Shown here one piece after another: positions 36,670-47,000 of a stretch of 64,000 bases of DNA. Each line of letters begins with the position of its first letter. Position 1 is the first letter of the stretch. Both the position numbers and the translations under genes were made by a program. The stretch is from Canna indica. Its lineage: Eukaryota > Streptophyta > Magnoliopsida > Zingiberales > Cannaceae. Location of the stretch: positions 100,837,501-100,901,500 of the forward strand of contig CP136890.1 in NCBI GenBank assembly GCA_034359265.1, written 5' to 3'. The notes under the pieces are model-generated. The model did no database searches and was not told the origin of the DNA. It worked only from the letters and a program-made list of their open reading frames with translations.

Positions 36670-37101
36670 TCCCACGGTATTGCGCCCTCAACTGGTGCAG
36701 TATATAATCTGTAATTAAGACACCAAAAAATAATACTTATAATCAGTACACATTTTACAATCAACTTATATTATATATTAACAAAAAATAACATAAATAA
36801 CTTTCTTACTGAATCTATAGCACGTAGGAGGAATCTCGTTTTCATGGGTGCAATACTTGCAAACATCGATCACCTTCTTTTTCATGCTCACAATTAGACG
36901 CTCGGCATCCTGGGGCATGTCCAAGCAGATGCACCATGAAGCCCGCTTCCTTCACCTCATCACAGCAATCTTGGGAAGGAACAACATCATTCTCACCTCA
37001 TCACTTGACACGATGATGCTCCACCCTAGCTCTGCATGACAGGCTACACTCATTATCAGGATCAAGAACATGAAGCGCAACAGCGATACGACTCCTGCCA
37101 T
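36670..37101 (-). pseudogene. Decayed duplicate of LTP-like gene A
   Basis: Aligns with copy A from the ATG (37101, MAGVVSLLRFMFLILIM then SVACHAE) to the exon 1 donor near 36810, and again at the second exon (about 36670-36708). About 60 bases coding the first Cys-containing helix are deleted. A one-base insertion disrupts the CxC region (TTCATGGTGC against TTCATGTGC in A), and exon 2 has a 2-base insertion. The TATAAAG promoter word survives near 37148. No functional protein is expected. Confidence 0.85.
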
Positions 37102-37974
37102 CGCGCACAGATCCTAATTATATATACTGCAATTTGGTTTCAGTTGAATGGCTTTATAAAGAGTAGTAGCTTCCATTTTTGCATCCGCGCAGATGAAAAC
37201 GATCGAGTCTAAGAATTCTATAGATATATGGATGAATTAAAACGACTAAACGAGGCAGTGGCCGCCCACACCTTTTGTACGTATGCTACTTTATTTAGTT
37301 TACATCCATATATATCGGTCATATAGGACTCTAAATAGTGGAGCCTAAAGTTACAAGTTACAACTCTTACAAAGAGGAATTGGATTTGAGAATAAGCTCC
37401 TGAGGTGTCATGCATGGAGCACAGGAACTGGCTTGCAGAATCTGGAGATATATCAACTCTTTGCAATCTCATTCTATGATGACATTTTTCAAGTGGTGTT
37501 GATGTATGTACTGCAAACCACATATAATTAACCGCAATGATTGTGTATTTTGAGAAACAAACACACCATTAATTAATCTGGGTGATTTTGATCCAATGAT
37601 CTTATATTGTTAATTACGTTTAACTTCAATATATATATAGCTCAAGATATCTTACTATATTGCCATGACTATTAGTTCAACTCATCTGCGACATAATCAA
37701 TATTTACCATTGCCAGTATCGAACATTAATAGCCTTGCTAATTATATATCTGTTATAGAGAGATAGTGAGTTGTGTTAATTAGTATAATTTGTCTTCATT
37801 ATTTGAATTCATGATCTAAAAATATTATTCATCATCGAAGGTTCAGTACTACTAAATCATGAAACAAATTCTAGATATGGTTGACATAACTTCATTATTA
37901 TATTTTTTTTCCGGAATTATATATTTTGCATAGTTAACTGAAGTACACGCCCTTAAAAACAACATGATATAATT

Positions 37975-38543
37975 TTTTGAAACGTGAAAACTGTATACCA
38001 TTCATGAGAAATGATAGGTTACAGCAATGGTTGAGGAAGGAGAATAAAAAACAAGGTTCGAAAATTAAACATAAAAAAAGACAGACAACCCCAACATAGG
38101 TTATCCCACACAACAACTGAAACAGAATCAGCTCCTAAGGAGAAGTACAGAATGAATAGAAGTTAGCCGCAGAGGCAACCAAAACAGGCAAAGAGGATCG
38201 CCGGTCCTGAAAAATGCGAGAGTTGCTCTCAAACCAGATGAACCAGCTCCATATCAGAATTAATCTCAAGCGGGCCAGCCAATAACTAGTAGATTCATTT
38301 GAAGATTGCGAAATGCAGAGCGAAGCGAAAGGCAGCTTGAGCATCGAGAGGAAGGAACGCCATCCGTCCGACACGAAAGGACAGGCAAGGAATAAGTGAT
38401 AGTGAGACTCCTTGCCCCCGGAACAAAATAGACAAGCATCCTCAGAGGCAACGCCCCAGCGCATGAGTCGATCTCGAGTAAGCAAGCGCTTTCGAAATCG
38501 AAGCCAACCGAAGATGGAGATCAGAATTAAAGTGCCTGAAAAA
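37975..38543 (-). mobile_element. 5'-truncated LINE fragment (zinc-binding region)
   Basis: AACAACATGATATAATT (17 bases) occurs at 37958-37974 and 38544-38560, and the minus-strand 3' end finishes in a short A run. The encoded fragment has KRLLTRDRLMRWG and a C-x2-C / H-x4-C pattern (ACLFCSGGKESHYHLFLAC) typical of the zinc-binding region after plant LINE reverse transcriptases. The same site near 28400 in unit 1 is empty. Confidence 0.85.
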
Positions 38544-38653
38544 AACAACATGATATAATTAATCAGCATCTCTCCGTATGCATGAACCTTCACCCATTAA
38601 TTATATATATATTGTACTAGATCGATGAGGGTGGTGGAGGATTCAAGCCACCT

Positions 38654-38944
38654 CTAGGGTTGGTGTTGGGTCCGGCCAGGCTCCTTGTAGTCGTCCATAG
38701 TCATCTCCACCATCCCCTTTCCTTCCTGAAACAAGCAATTTGAAGCACTCATTCGGCCACAAGTTGGGAAGAGTTAATTAGCCAGAAGACTCACCTCAAT
38801 TTCGGAAGTACTAGAATCTGCAAGGTCCCAACAATAAAACAATAATATATAATTAGTTTAATCTGCAAATTAAGGTGCCAACAATAAATTATAATAATAA
38901 CGAAAATAACTATCCACGCATTGGGTTAATTAATATCTGTACTG

Positions 38945-38983
<39 letters not shown>

Positions 38984-39300
38984 TGCTTACTGAATCTGTC
39001 GCAAGTTGCAGGAATCTCAGTTTCCTTGGCGCAGACCTTGCAAACATCGATGACTTTCTTAATGCTTACGATACGATCAACATCCTGGGGCATGTTCGAA
39101 CAGATGCACGCGAAGCCTGCTTTGTTCACCTCAGCACAGCAATCCGAGGAAGGAGGCTCATACTGACCTGCAATCTTGATGGAGTCTTGGCAGAGGCTGA
39201 AGAGCATTTTGTAGTCCACCTCGCATGATCCTCCAACCCTGGCATGATCTGCTACAACCAACGCCAGGGCAAAGAACGTAAAACGCACTTCTCTCGCCAT
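38654..39300 (-). CDS. LTP-like protein with a single frameshifted peptide unit, cluster copy C, 134 aa
   Basis: Three exons: 38991-39300, 38795-38817 (23 bases) and 38654-38725. They total 405 bases and close in frame with good GT-AG signals. The signal peptide (about 22 residues) leads into an LTP-like domain (SCEVDYKMLFSLC, SDCC, FACICSNMPQ, VCKVC) with an intact CxC. Exons 2 and 3 add NSSTSEIE and EGKGMVEMTM, then DDYKEPGRTQHQP. Compared with the units in copy B, four extra bases (CCGG at about 38673-38676) follow the DDYKEPG codons and shift the frame, ending the protein before the PNTNPRGG part. A Harbinger insertion separates the ATG from the old TATA region. Confidence 0.7.
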
Positions 39301-39313
39301 CTCTCGACACTTA

Positions 39314-41135
39314 GGGGGCGTTTGGTTGCCCGCAAGTAGAAATGCTGCAACTCTAGTTGCAGCATTTAGATAACAAATTTATTTGGTTGGCTGCAAAATC
39401 ATTTTGCAGCATTTACTATTTGCAACTTGTATTTCAAATATCATTTGCGGGCCGCAAGTGGAATTGCAGCCCAAAAAGCCCGCAATACAAAATTACGGGC
39501 TGCAAATGCAATAATTTAAGTATTGAAAAATAATTAATTTTGGCGACGTAGAGTCGTCGGATGAAGACGAGATAAATATCAAAGTTGTAGGTTTTTGCAT
39601 GCTGAACCTGATGGTAGTGTCAAATTTTACATCTGATGTCATTTGATAGATTTTTTAATATATTTTCAGTATTATACAAAAATTAAAAATTATTAATTTG
39701 TCAGACAAATCGTGTCGGGCCTAAGTTTTTAGCCTGGCCCGAAAAAATTTGTCCCAGGCTCGACCCAAAAAATTTATGCCCGACCCGGTCCAAAAAAGTT
39801 CGTGTCCAGCCTGGCCCGAAAAAATTTGTGCCCGGCCCGGCCCGAAAAAATTCGTGTCCGTCCCGCCCCGAAAAAATTTGTGTCTGACCCGACCCAAAAA
39901 ATTCGTGCACTACACGGCTCGTCCCAGCCCGGCTCGGTCCGAAAAAATTCGTGCCCAACCCGGCCTGAAAAATTTCGTGCCCAGCCCGACTCAAAAATTT
40001 CGTGCCTGGCCTAGCCCGAAAAAATTTGTGCTCGGCCAGGCCCGAAAAAATTCATGCTCAGCCTGGCTCGAAAAAATTCACTGTCGGCCCGGCCCGAAAA
40101 AATTCATGCTCGACCCAAAAAAATTCGTGCCCAACCCAGCCCTGCCCGAAAAAATTTATGCACTGCCCGACTCGTGCCGACCCGAAAAAATTCGTGCCTT
40201 GCCCGACCCAAAATTATTCGTGCACGGCCCAACCCCAAAAAATTCGTGCCCAACCCGGCCCAAAATATTTTGTGCTCGGCCCGCCCCAAAAAAATTCGTG
40301 CCCGGTCTGGACCGAAAAAATTCTTGCCTGGCCCTGCCCGAAAAAATTTGTGGTCAGCCCTGCCCAAAAAAATTCGTGTCCCGACCCGACCCGAAAAATT
40401 TGATGCCCAGTCCGAAATATTCGCATCGGGCCCAACCTTGCCCGAAAAAATTCGTGCACTGCCCATCTTGACTCGGCTCGGCCCAAAAAATTTATGCCCG
40501 ACCCCGCATGAGAAAATTCGTTCCCGGCCAAAAAAATTTCGTGCTCGGCCCGGCTCGAAAAAATTCCTGCCCGACCCGGCCTGAAAAAATTCGTTTCCCG
40601 GCCCAGCTCAAAAAAATTCATCCCCGGCCCGGCCTGACCAGAAAAAAAATTCGTGCCCAGCCCGAAAAAAAAATTGTGTTCGGCCCAGCCTTGCCCGAAA
40701 AAATTCGTGCACTGCCCAACCTGTCCTGGTCTGGCTCGGGCCGACTCGAAAAAATTCGTGTCCGGCCCGGCCCAAAAAGATTTGTGCATGACCCGACCCA
40801 AAAAGTTTGTGCCCGGCCCTGCCCGAAAAAGTTTGTACCCGGCCTGAATAAATTTGTGCATGCTCGGCCCGTCCCGTCCCGGCCCGACTCAGCCCGACTT
40901 GAGAAAATTCGTGCCCGACCCGACCCGAAAAATTTCGTAAGATGCAAGTTGCACGTTGCAAGTTGCAAGTGTAATTACAACTTCCATTTGCGGCCAACCA
41001 AATGCTTGCAAATAGAAGTTGCAACTCTACTTGCGGGCAACCAAACGGTAGGCTGCAAAATCTATTTGCGGGCATTTGCTTTTGCATGCAAATAGATTTT
41101 GCAGCATTTACACTTGCGGGTAACCAAACGCCCCC
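39314..41135. mobile_element. PIF/Harbinger-type element inserted 13 bases before the gene C ATG
   Basis: TTA target duplications lie at 39311-39313 and 41136-41138. Terminal inverted repeats read GGGGGCGTTTGGTTGCCCGC and, from the other end, GGGGGCGTTTGGTTACCCGC. Removing it joins ACACTTAG to TGTGGTTTGAG, matching the gene B leader. The left interior (about 39540-39690) is similar to the Harbinger element at 42879. There is no transposase; the interior is mostly a degenerate tandem array. Confidence 0.9.
39710..40945. repeat. Degenerate GCCCGGCCCGAAAAAATTCG tandem array
   Basis: Several dozen imperfect units of about 22-27 bases alternate a GC block (GCCCGGCCCG) with an A6-TTCGTG block. Copies diverge by substitution and by unit-length changes. 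Long open frames occur on both strands only because the unit is stop-poor. Confidence 0.95.
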
Positions 41136-41138
41136 TTA

Positions 41139-41200
41139 GTGTGGTTTGAGAAGTGCATGCAATTTAGGGTTATACATATAGAGAGAGATATATAGATGTA
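41139..41200 (-). promoter_or_regulatory. Displaced promoter of gene C
   Basis: The TATATG/CTCTCTC block at about 41175-41190 matches the TATA region of gene B but now sits about 1.88 kb from the gene C start codon because of the Harbinger insertion. Homology to unit 1 continues to about 41540. Confidence 0.6.
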
Positions 41201-41540
41201 TTATTGGAAGTGCTCGATCACATGCTATGCTTAATAATCTTCTGCAATGCATCAATTAAGGGGTTATTCGTATATATATAACCTTTCTATAAATAATAAA
41301 AGAATGCCAATGACAATTGGCGTCCACTGTATACATATTTATTTATGGAAAAAAATATTAATTGCTTTCAAAATAAATAATTATATTATTGCAGAATAAC
41401 TTTATAATATATTATTTCATAAATTTAAAAATTATTAATGGCTATTTATTACGTACCAGCATAAAAATAATATACTATATACATATTGGTATTTTTGGTA
41501 TAATGGACTTTATATATATTTGCCATTTTAACATAAGCAC

Positions 41541-42878
41541 AATAGTTTGATTATCTGGTTATGTTTGGAATATACATGAATAAAATAATTATTATAGGTG
41601 TATTTGGTTGTTTGGAATATACATGAATAAAATAATTATTCGTTGTCTATTGGTTCATTGTTTATTGATATTATCTTAATTATCTGGTTATGTTTTAAAG
41701 ACAATAAATAATTATTCATATTTATTCTATTCTTGATTGGTGGGAATGATTATCAAAGGTAAGGAATAACAATCTATTGTTTATTCCTGATCATAATTTT
41801 CAGTTTTACCCATTAATTGTAAGTAATAATATTAATTACACAATATATTATATATATTTTTATAATTAAAATTTTAACAGGATACTTAATAATTGCAATA
41901 TAATATATAGAGTATATTATTTTTGCAATTAAAAGTTTAATGGGATACTTAATATATAATTGCAATATAACATGTAGTATATTATTTTTGTAATTGAAAG
42001 TTTTATAGGCTAGGTACACTTGGCAAATTTTAGCTCGACCAAATAGTTCGGCACGAACCCAACATATAAAACAACGCTCGGGCCGATACTTGTCGTGTCT
42101 GACCGTTATTGGCGCTGGGTGCAATGTAAGAAGATTTTATATTATGACATGTTTTTATTTATAAAAATCACATGATACTTCTTATTATACTATCATATTG
42201 TATAATTATATTGATAGGGGGGGAAAATATCACTGTGACCCGAACTTGTTAGGCTTCTCCTTTGAATCATCAACTCAAGCCTATTGGTCCAAAGAACCAT
42301 CCACCCAGTGGGGCCTATCAACATGGCCTATACAAAGGTCATCTGCCTCCATCACCACTGAACATTGGTCCTCTCGCTATATATATATATCCCCTAAAAT
42401 TATTATTTTTTCATATAATTATTCTCATGAGATATGAGTTTATATTTTTTTCTCCTGAAATAATTTCCTGACTTCACTTTGGTTACAGTGAGATGAACCC
42501 ATTAGAGGGTGCTCCCGAGGACCCAAAGTGCCTAATCACAATGGGGCACATTCACATGTGCTGATCAAGCTCTATGCCTCTACGCCGACTTGATTGGGTT
42601 CGATCGACAATTCTTCAGCGACCCAGTCCAACACTGTGAAAAAGGACCTCATCATATATTATCACAATTTATTAAATATCATCATATCATCGTAAGTTGA
42701 CGACATGAACTAAATAATATTTTAATAAATCAATTAAGAATGATTAAGATACAATAATTAGTTAATATACTACAATTTATATTTAAATTGACAATAATTA
42801 AAATACTTTAGATAATAGGTTTTGTCTTACATCTTCTTTTTTTTTTGCGTGTGTGGCTTGGTTCTCATAGATCTCTTA
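41541..42878. other. Intergenic DNA with MITE relics
   Basis: A word containing TTTGGAATATACATGAATAA occurs twice near 41567 and 41618, suggesting a Tourist relic. Positions 42371-42481 are a reversed copy of the hAT MITE found at 63003-63214 (CCCTAAAATTATTATTTTTT through TTTCCTGACTTCAC). The stretch 42221-42640 is less AT-rich but has no recognisable exon. Confidence 0.5.
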
Positions 42879-43540
42879 GGGCCCGTTTGGTTTGCTAAAA
42901 AACGGGGGACTGGACTGGACATCCGCCCATGTCCCCCGTTTGGTTTGCAAAAGAAGTTTCGGGACAAGAACTTCTCCTTGTCCGGGACAGGATTTCCACC
43001 CATTTTGGTGTACCGAGAAATTTCTCAGTACACCGGAATCGGGCGGAAGACAAGGACTGCAATTGTCAAAATTACCCCTTCCTTTGATCGTAGAATCGTC
43101 GGATCGAGTCGAGGTGAATACCAAAGTTGTAAATTTTCGCGTGCTGAACGCGATGGTGGTGTCAGATTTTAGATTGGAAATCGTTTGGTATGATTTTTAT
43201 ATTTTTCGGTATTATCCTATTGTTATACTTTTAGGTTAATGGAAATTAGTTGAACACTTATTAGTTAAACTAAAACTTCTTATTGTATTAAAGTATTTGA
43301 TACTATATATTAATATTTTTTACATATTAATTAATTTTAAGACTAATTTACAAGGGTATTTTAGTCATTTGTCATATATAATACTTTGTTATAGCGAAAC
43401 AAACGCAGGACAGAACGGAATATCGTGTTCTGTTCTTGACGAAACAAACACGGTATAGCTATTGTTCCAGGACATCTGATGTCCTGTCCTTGTCCCTGTC
43501 TGGTGTCCTGTGATGAGCAGTTTGCGAACCAAACGGGCCC
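42879..43540. mobile_element. PIF/Harbinger-type element, 662 bp
   Basis: TTA duplications at 42876-42878 and 43541-43543 bracket ends reading GGGCCCGTTTGGTTTGC and, reversed, GGGCCCGTTTGGTTCGC. An internal segment (about 43085-43215, with ACCAAAGTTGTAAATTTT and GATGGTGGTGTCAGATTTTA) matches 39545-39680 in the gene C insertion, so the two belong to one family. Non-autonomous. Confidence 0.9.
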
Positions 43541-44025
43541 TTAGTATTAGTTTATCATGTATTTATTAAGTAAATTATTTAATCTGCTATAATTTGTTTG
43601 TTTTATTGGATATAAAAGAATATAATAGAATAATAAATGAGAGAAATGATATTAGATAAAAAATTTAAATTTGATGTTCACCTAATATAATATTAATTTT
43701 ATAATTTATAATTTTATAATTTATAATATATAATTCTATATATTTAAGAATAATAAATTGAAAACTAATAAATTAAAAAAATCTTTTATCCATGAAGCAA
43801 AAAAATCCACAGCATCCTGATCGTCGACGGGTTGGGCTGTGGCGAGACAATAAAAAACAATTTACCCCACCTTGGTGCTATCCGACGTGTCACTATCCGA
43901 TTGGCTGCAATTAGCTAGAAGCAGCAGCCTCACGGGAAAGGGAGCGAAGCCACGAACAAATAAATCAAACCAAAGAGATAAGAGACAAGGAAGCAATTCT
44001 ATCGAGCACTTGCAGAGCTCACAAA
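43541..44025. other. CHLD upstream region and leader
   Basis: The first part is AT-rich. From about 43810 the sequence becomes mixed and should hold the promoter and 5' leader of CHLD. No clear TATA box was identified. Confidence 0.4.
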
Positions 44026-47000
44026 ATGGCTGCTGTCGCTGCCACGGCCGCAGCCGCCTCCTCTTTCCTTCCGTCGAAGTCCATTATCTCCCCCTCATCC
44101 TTTCGGCCTTTCCTCCGACGCACGGAGAGACCCATTTGCCCTCGCAATTCCGCTGCCGGCCGCCCGTCGCCGCGTCGCTCCATCGTCGCTTCGGCCGCCG
44201 CGACAATCGACTCCGCCAACGGATCTGTCTCCAAAAACGTACACAATCCTGTTGACAACGCGGACTTTGGCAGGCAGTACTTCCCTTTGGCTGGTGTGGT
44301 TGGACAGGTAAGCATCTCAGCATCAAAATCCTGCTCTGTTCTTCCTTTTCTCCTTCAGTCATTTGGTACGTTTAATTCTTCGATTATGTTGGCCACATAT
44401 AATTAAGTTTGATGTCTGGTTGAAGAGGTAATTGGAATGAATTGGTTTTCTCAATGCCTGCATCTTTGTAGGACATCAATCACTGGCCTTAAAGTCCCTT
44501 TGCTTTCTTGTTTCATGCTTGTGAGTTGTGACATGCAGAAGTTACTGGATCAATCTAAATGATCTTAACGACAGATCTTTGAGGATAGTAATATACAAGA
44601 CTATGCTTTTTTAAAAAAGCAAGACTATGGAAGTTTGTAATTTGTTAGCAAAAACATGATTTTTGCATTCTCCTGGTAATGTATCTACCATAATATTCAA
44701 TCTTTTACTAAATTCTGAAGAAATTTTTAGCATCATTTTCTGTGCCTTATTTAGTGATACTTTCATTCCTAGAGATGATAGGTTGGTACTTGGTATCACT
44801 CCATCTTTCTACCATGACATTCTAGTATGTACAGTACAATTTTGTGTTCTGGTAGACATGAATCTTGGAAGCTAATATATAAACCATTTAAAAGATAAGA
44901 TATCAAATGCTTGTGAACCTTTAAAAAGTCAGAGAGAGAACAAGAAAGACACTTTATTGATCAACCTAAAAATTGCAAACCAGCAAAGTATTGTTGATTG
45001 ATATACATAAAAATAATAATGATACCTGAAAATGGAAGAGGGATGGTATGGTATGGAAGGTCCATATACAATGTGAGATGGTGTGGATTTACTCAGTCTA
45101 GAGGGACGGTATGGTATGGAACGTCCATATACAATGTGAGATGGTGTGGATTTACTCATTCTAGAGAGATGATATCATAGGGAAGGTCCACATATTATGA
45201 TCGGGACAAATGTGTGGATGGAGAAGGTGGTAGAAAGATTGGGGAAGTATATGTTGTTCAGTACTTCAGTCTTCAGTTAGTATTCCAATTTCAAGTACAC
45301 ATAAATTTATAATTGCATGTTGTGAGGATAATATCTCTGAAAATTGACTTATATATAGTAGATATTGCATATTTGTTTGAAAAAAATTACTGTTGATGGG
45401 TCTCATATCAACATAACTTCGATAGTAGAGGCCTAGAACATCTGATTCGAGCACCTTGGCTATTGATGTCTTTACACTACACAGTTTTTTGATAGATAGC
45501 TGCTGATGTCTTTATTTTGGTGCAATCAAGTAATCCATCAATAATATCTTAATAACTAAAGAAAGTACTGTCACGACCTCCTCTAATGGGCTACATGGCC
45601 TATAAATGTCATAGGCCTTAAGCTCGAAATGCTTAAGCCTTAAGCTGAAGTTAATGGTAGTATATTAATTAAGCTTTATTAATAAACACAATTCATAATT
45701 AAATCCCAATGTGAGACTAAATCAGAGTGTTACAATCTCTTCCACTTAAGTCTTAATGTCTCGTCATGACCCAATCCAAGTCAATGCATATCCCACAACT
45801 ACACCTTACTTAATGGCATGTGAAGCCTAACCTAGTAGTACTTTCATTCCATCTATGAGCAACGCTTTCTTATATTAGCTCCCTCATTAAGCCTAGAAGT
45901 AGACTCGTTTGTTACCACTTGTCATGATCTTGTCTGATGGGCTAACTGGCCCACAAACCTCATAAGCCTGAACCACTTGAACCAAAATGCTTAAGTAGAA
46001 GTTAGCAGTAGTATAACTATCAAGCCTTATCAACCAAGTGCTAATGTTAGACTAAATCGAAGTGTTGCAATTCAATGAGATCTTATTAACTAAAGAAAGT
46101 ACAACTACCTTTTGATAGTCTGTTTGTAACTTTGCAAAACTTCCTTTTGCATTACTGCTCGAAGGTAAATCATTCAAACAAGAAGAGGGCATAAAAGTTA
46201 CATGGTCTAATCACTAGTTATCCATCTTCAAGCAAACTTTGGTACCTTCTTGCATTCAAAACATATATTTGACATCACAAAAGAACCTTCATCTCCTGAA
46301 TGTTACTTTGGAAGAAACAATTTGGGCTTTAACTTATCGCTTAGATGCCTCTCTCTATAGTGGAAAATGTGCTAACGAAGAATAGAGGGGGCTTTTTTTT
46401 TTGGGTTTTTCTTCAATTTTTATGAACTATAATTATCCTTTTCGAAATTCCTGCAGTAAAACAGCGTTTAGACCTGATCTTCTACTGATGCTGTTCATTA
46501 TTTCAAAGTTTCTCAACAAAGGAACAGAATGTGATAGAACATGGATGTACTAATATTATAGCTAGAGAGTGTAGACTAAAATATATTCTGACAAGATGTT
46601 TAACTTTTATAATATCTTTCATATGACTATTGACTAGTGTTCACAATGGTTCTTTAACCTTTTTTCCTTTCAATGCAAAGGATGCTATAAAAACAGCCCT
46701 ACTTCTTGGGGCTATCGATCGTGAGATAGGAGGTATTGCCATCTCAGGAAAGCGTGGAACAGCAAAGACAGTGATGGCACGTGGATTACATGCTATGCTT
46801 CCACCCATTGAAGTAGTGGCAGGTTCAATATGTAATGCAGACCCCAACTGTCCAGAACAGTAAGCTTTTTTATGTTTTGGTTTACTTGAATTACTTTATT
46901 GATCTAGATAAACTGTATTGCGTTGTACTATGTGAACTCCTGAGAGTGCATAGTGGAAACTACAGAGTGGTCAGGCGCTCTAGCACACATAAATTAATTA

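Noticed and set aside
39749..41095. Several long open frames (up to 240 codons) on both strands rich in KKF, PARKN and RAGT words
   Set aside because: They are by-products of a stop-poor tandem array inside a Harbinger element and occur in several frames at once.
42198..42640. Possible gene in a less AT-rich stretch
   Set aside because: Frames are short, partly overlap a hAT MITE relic, and no domain was recognised.
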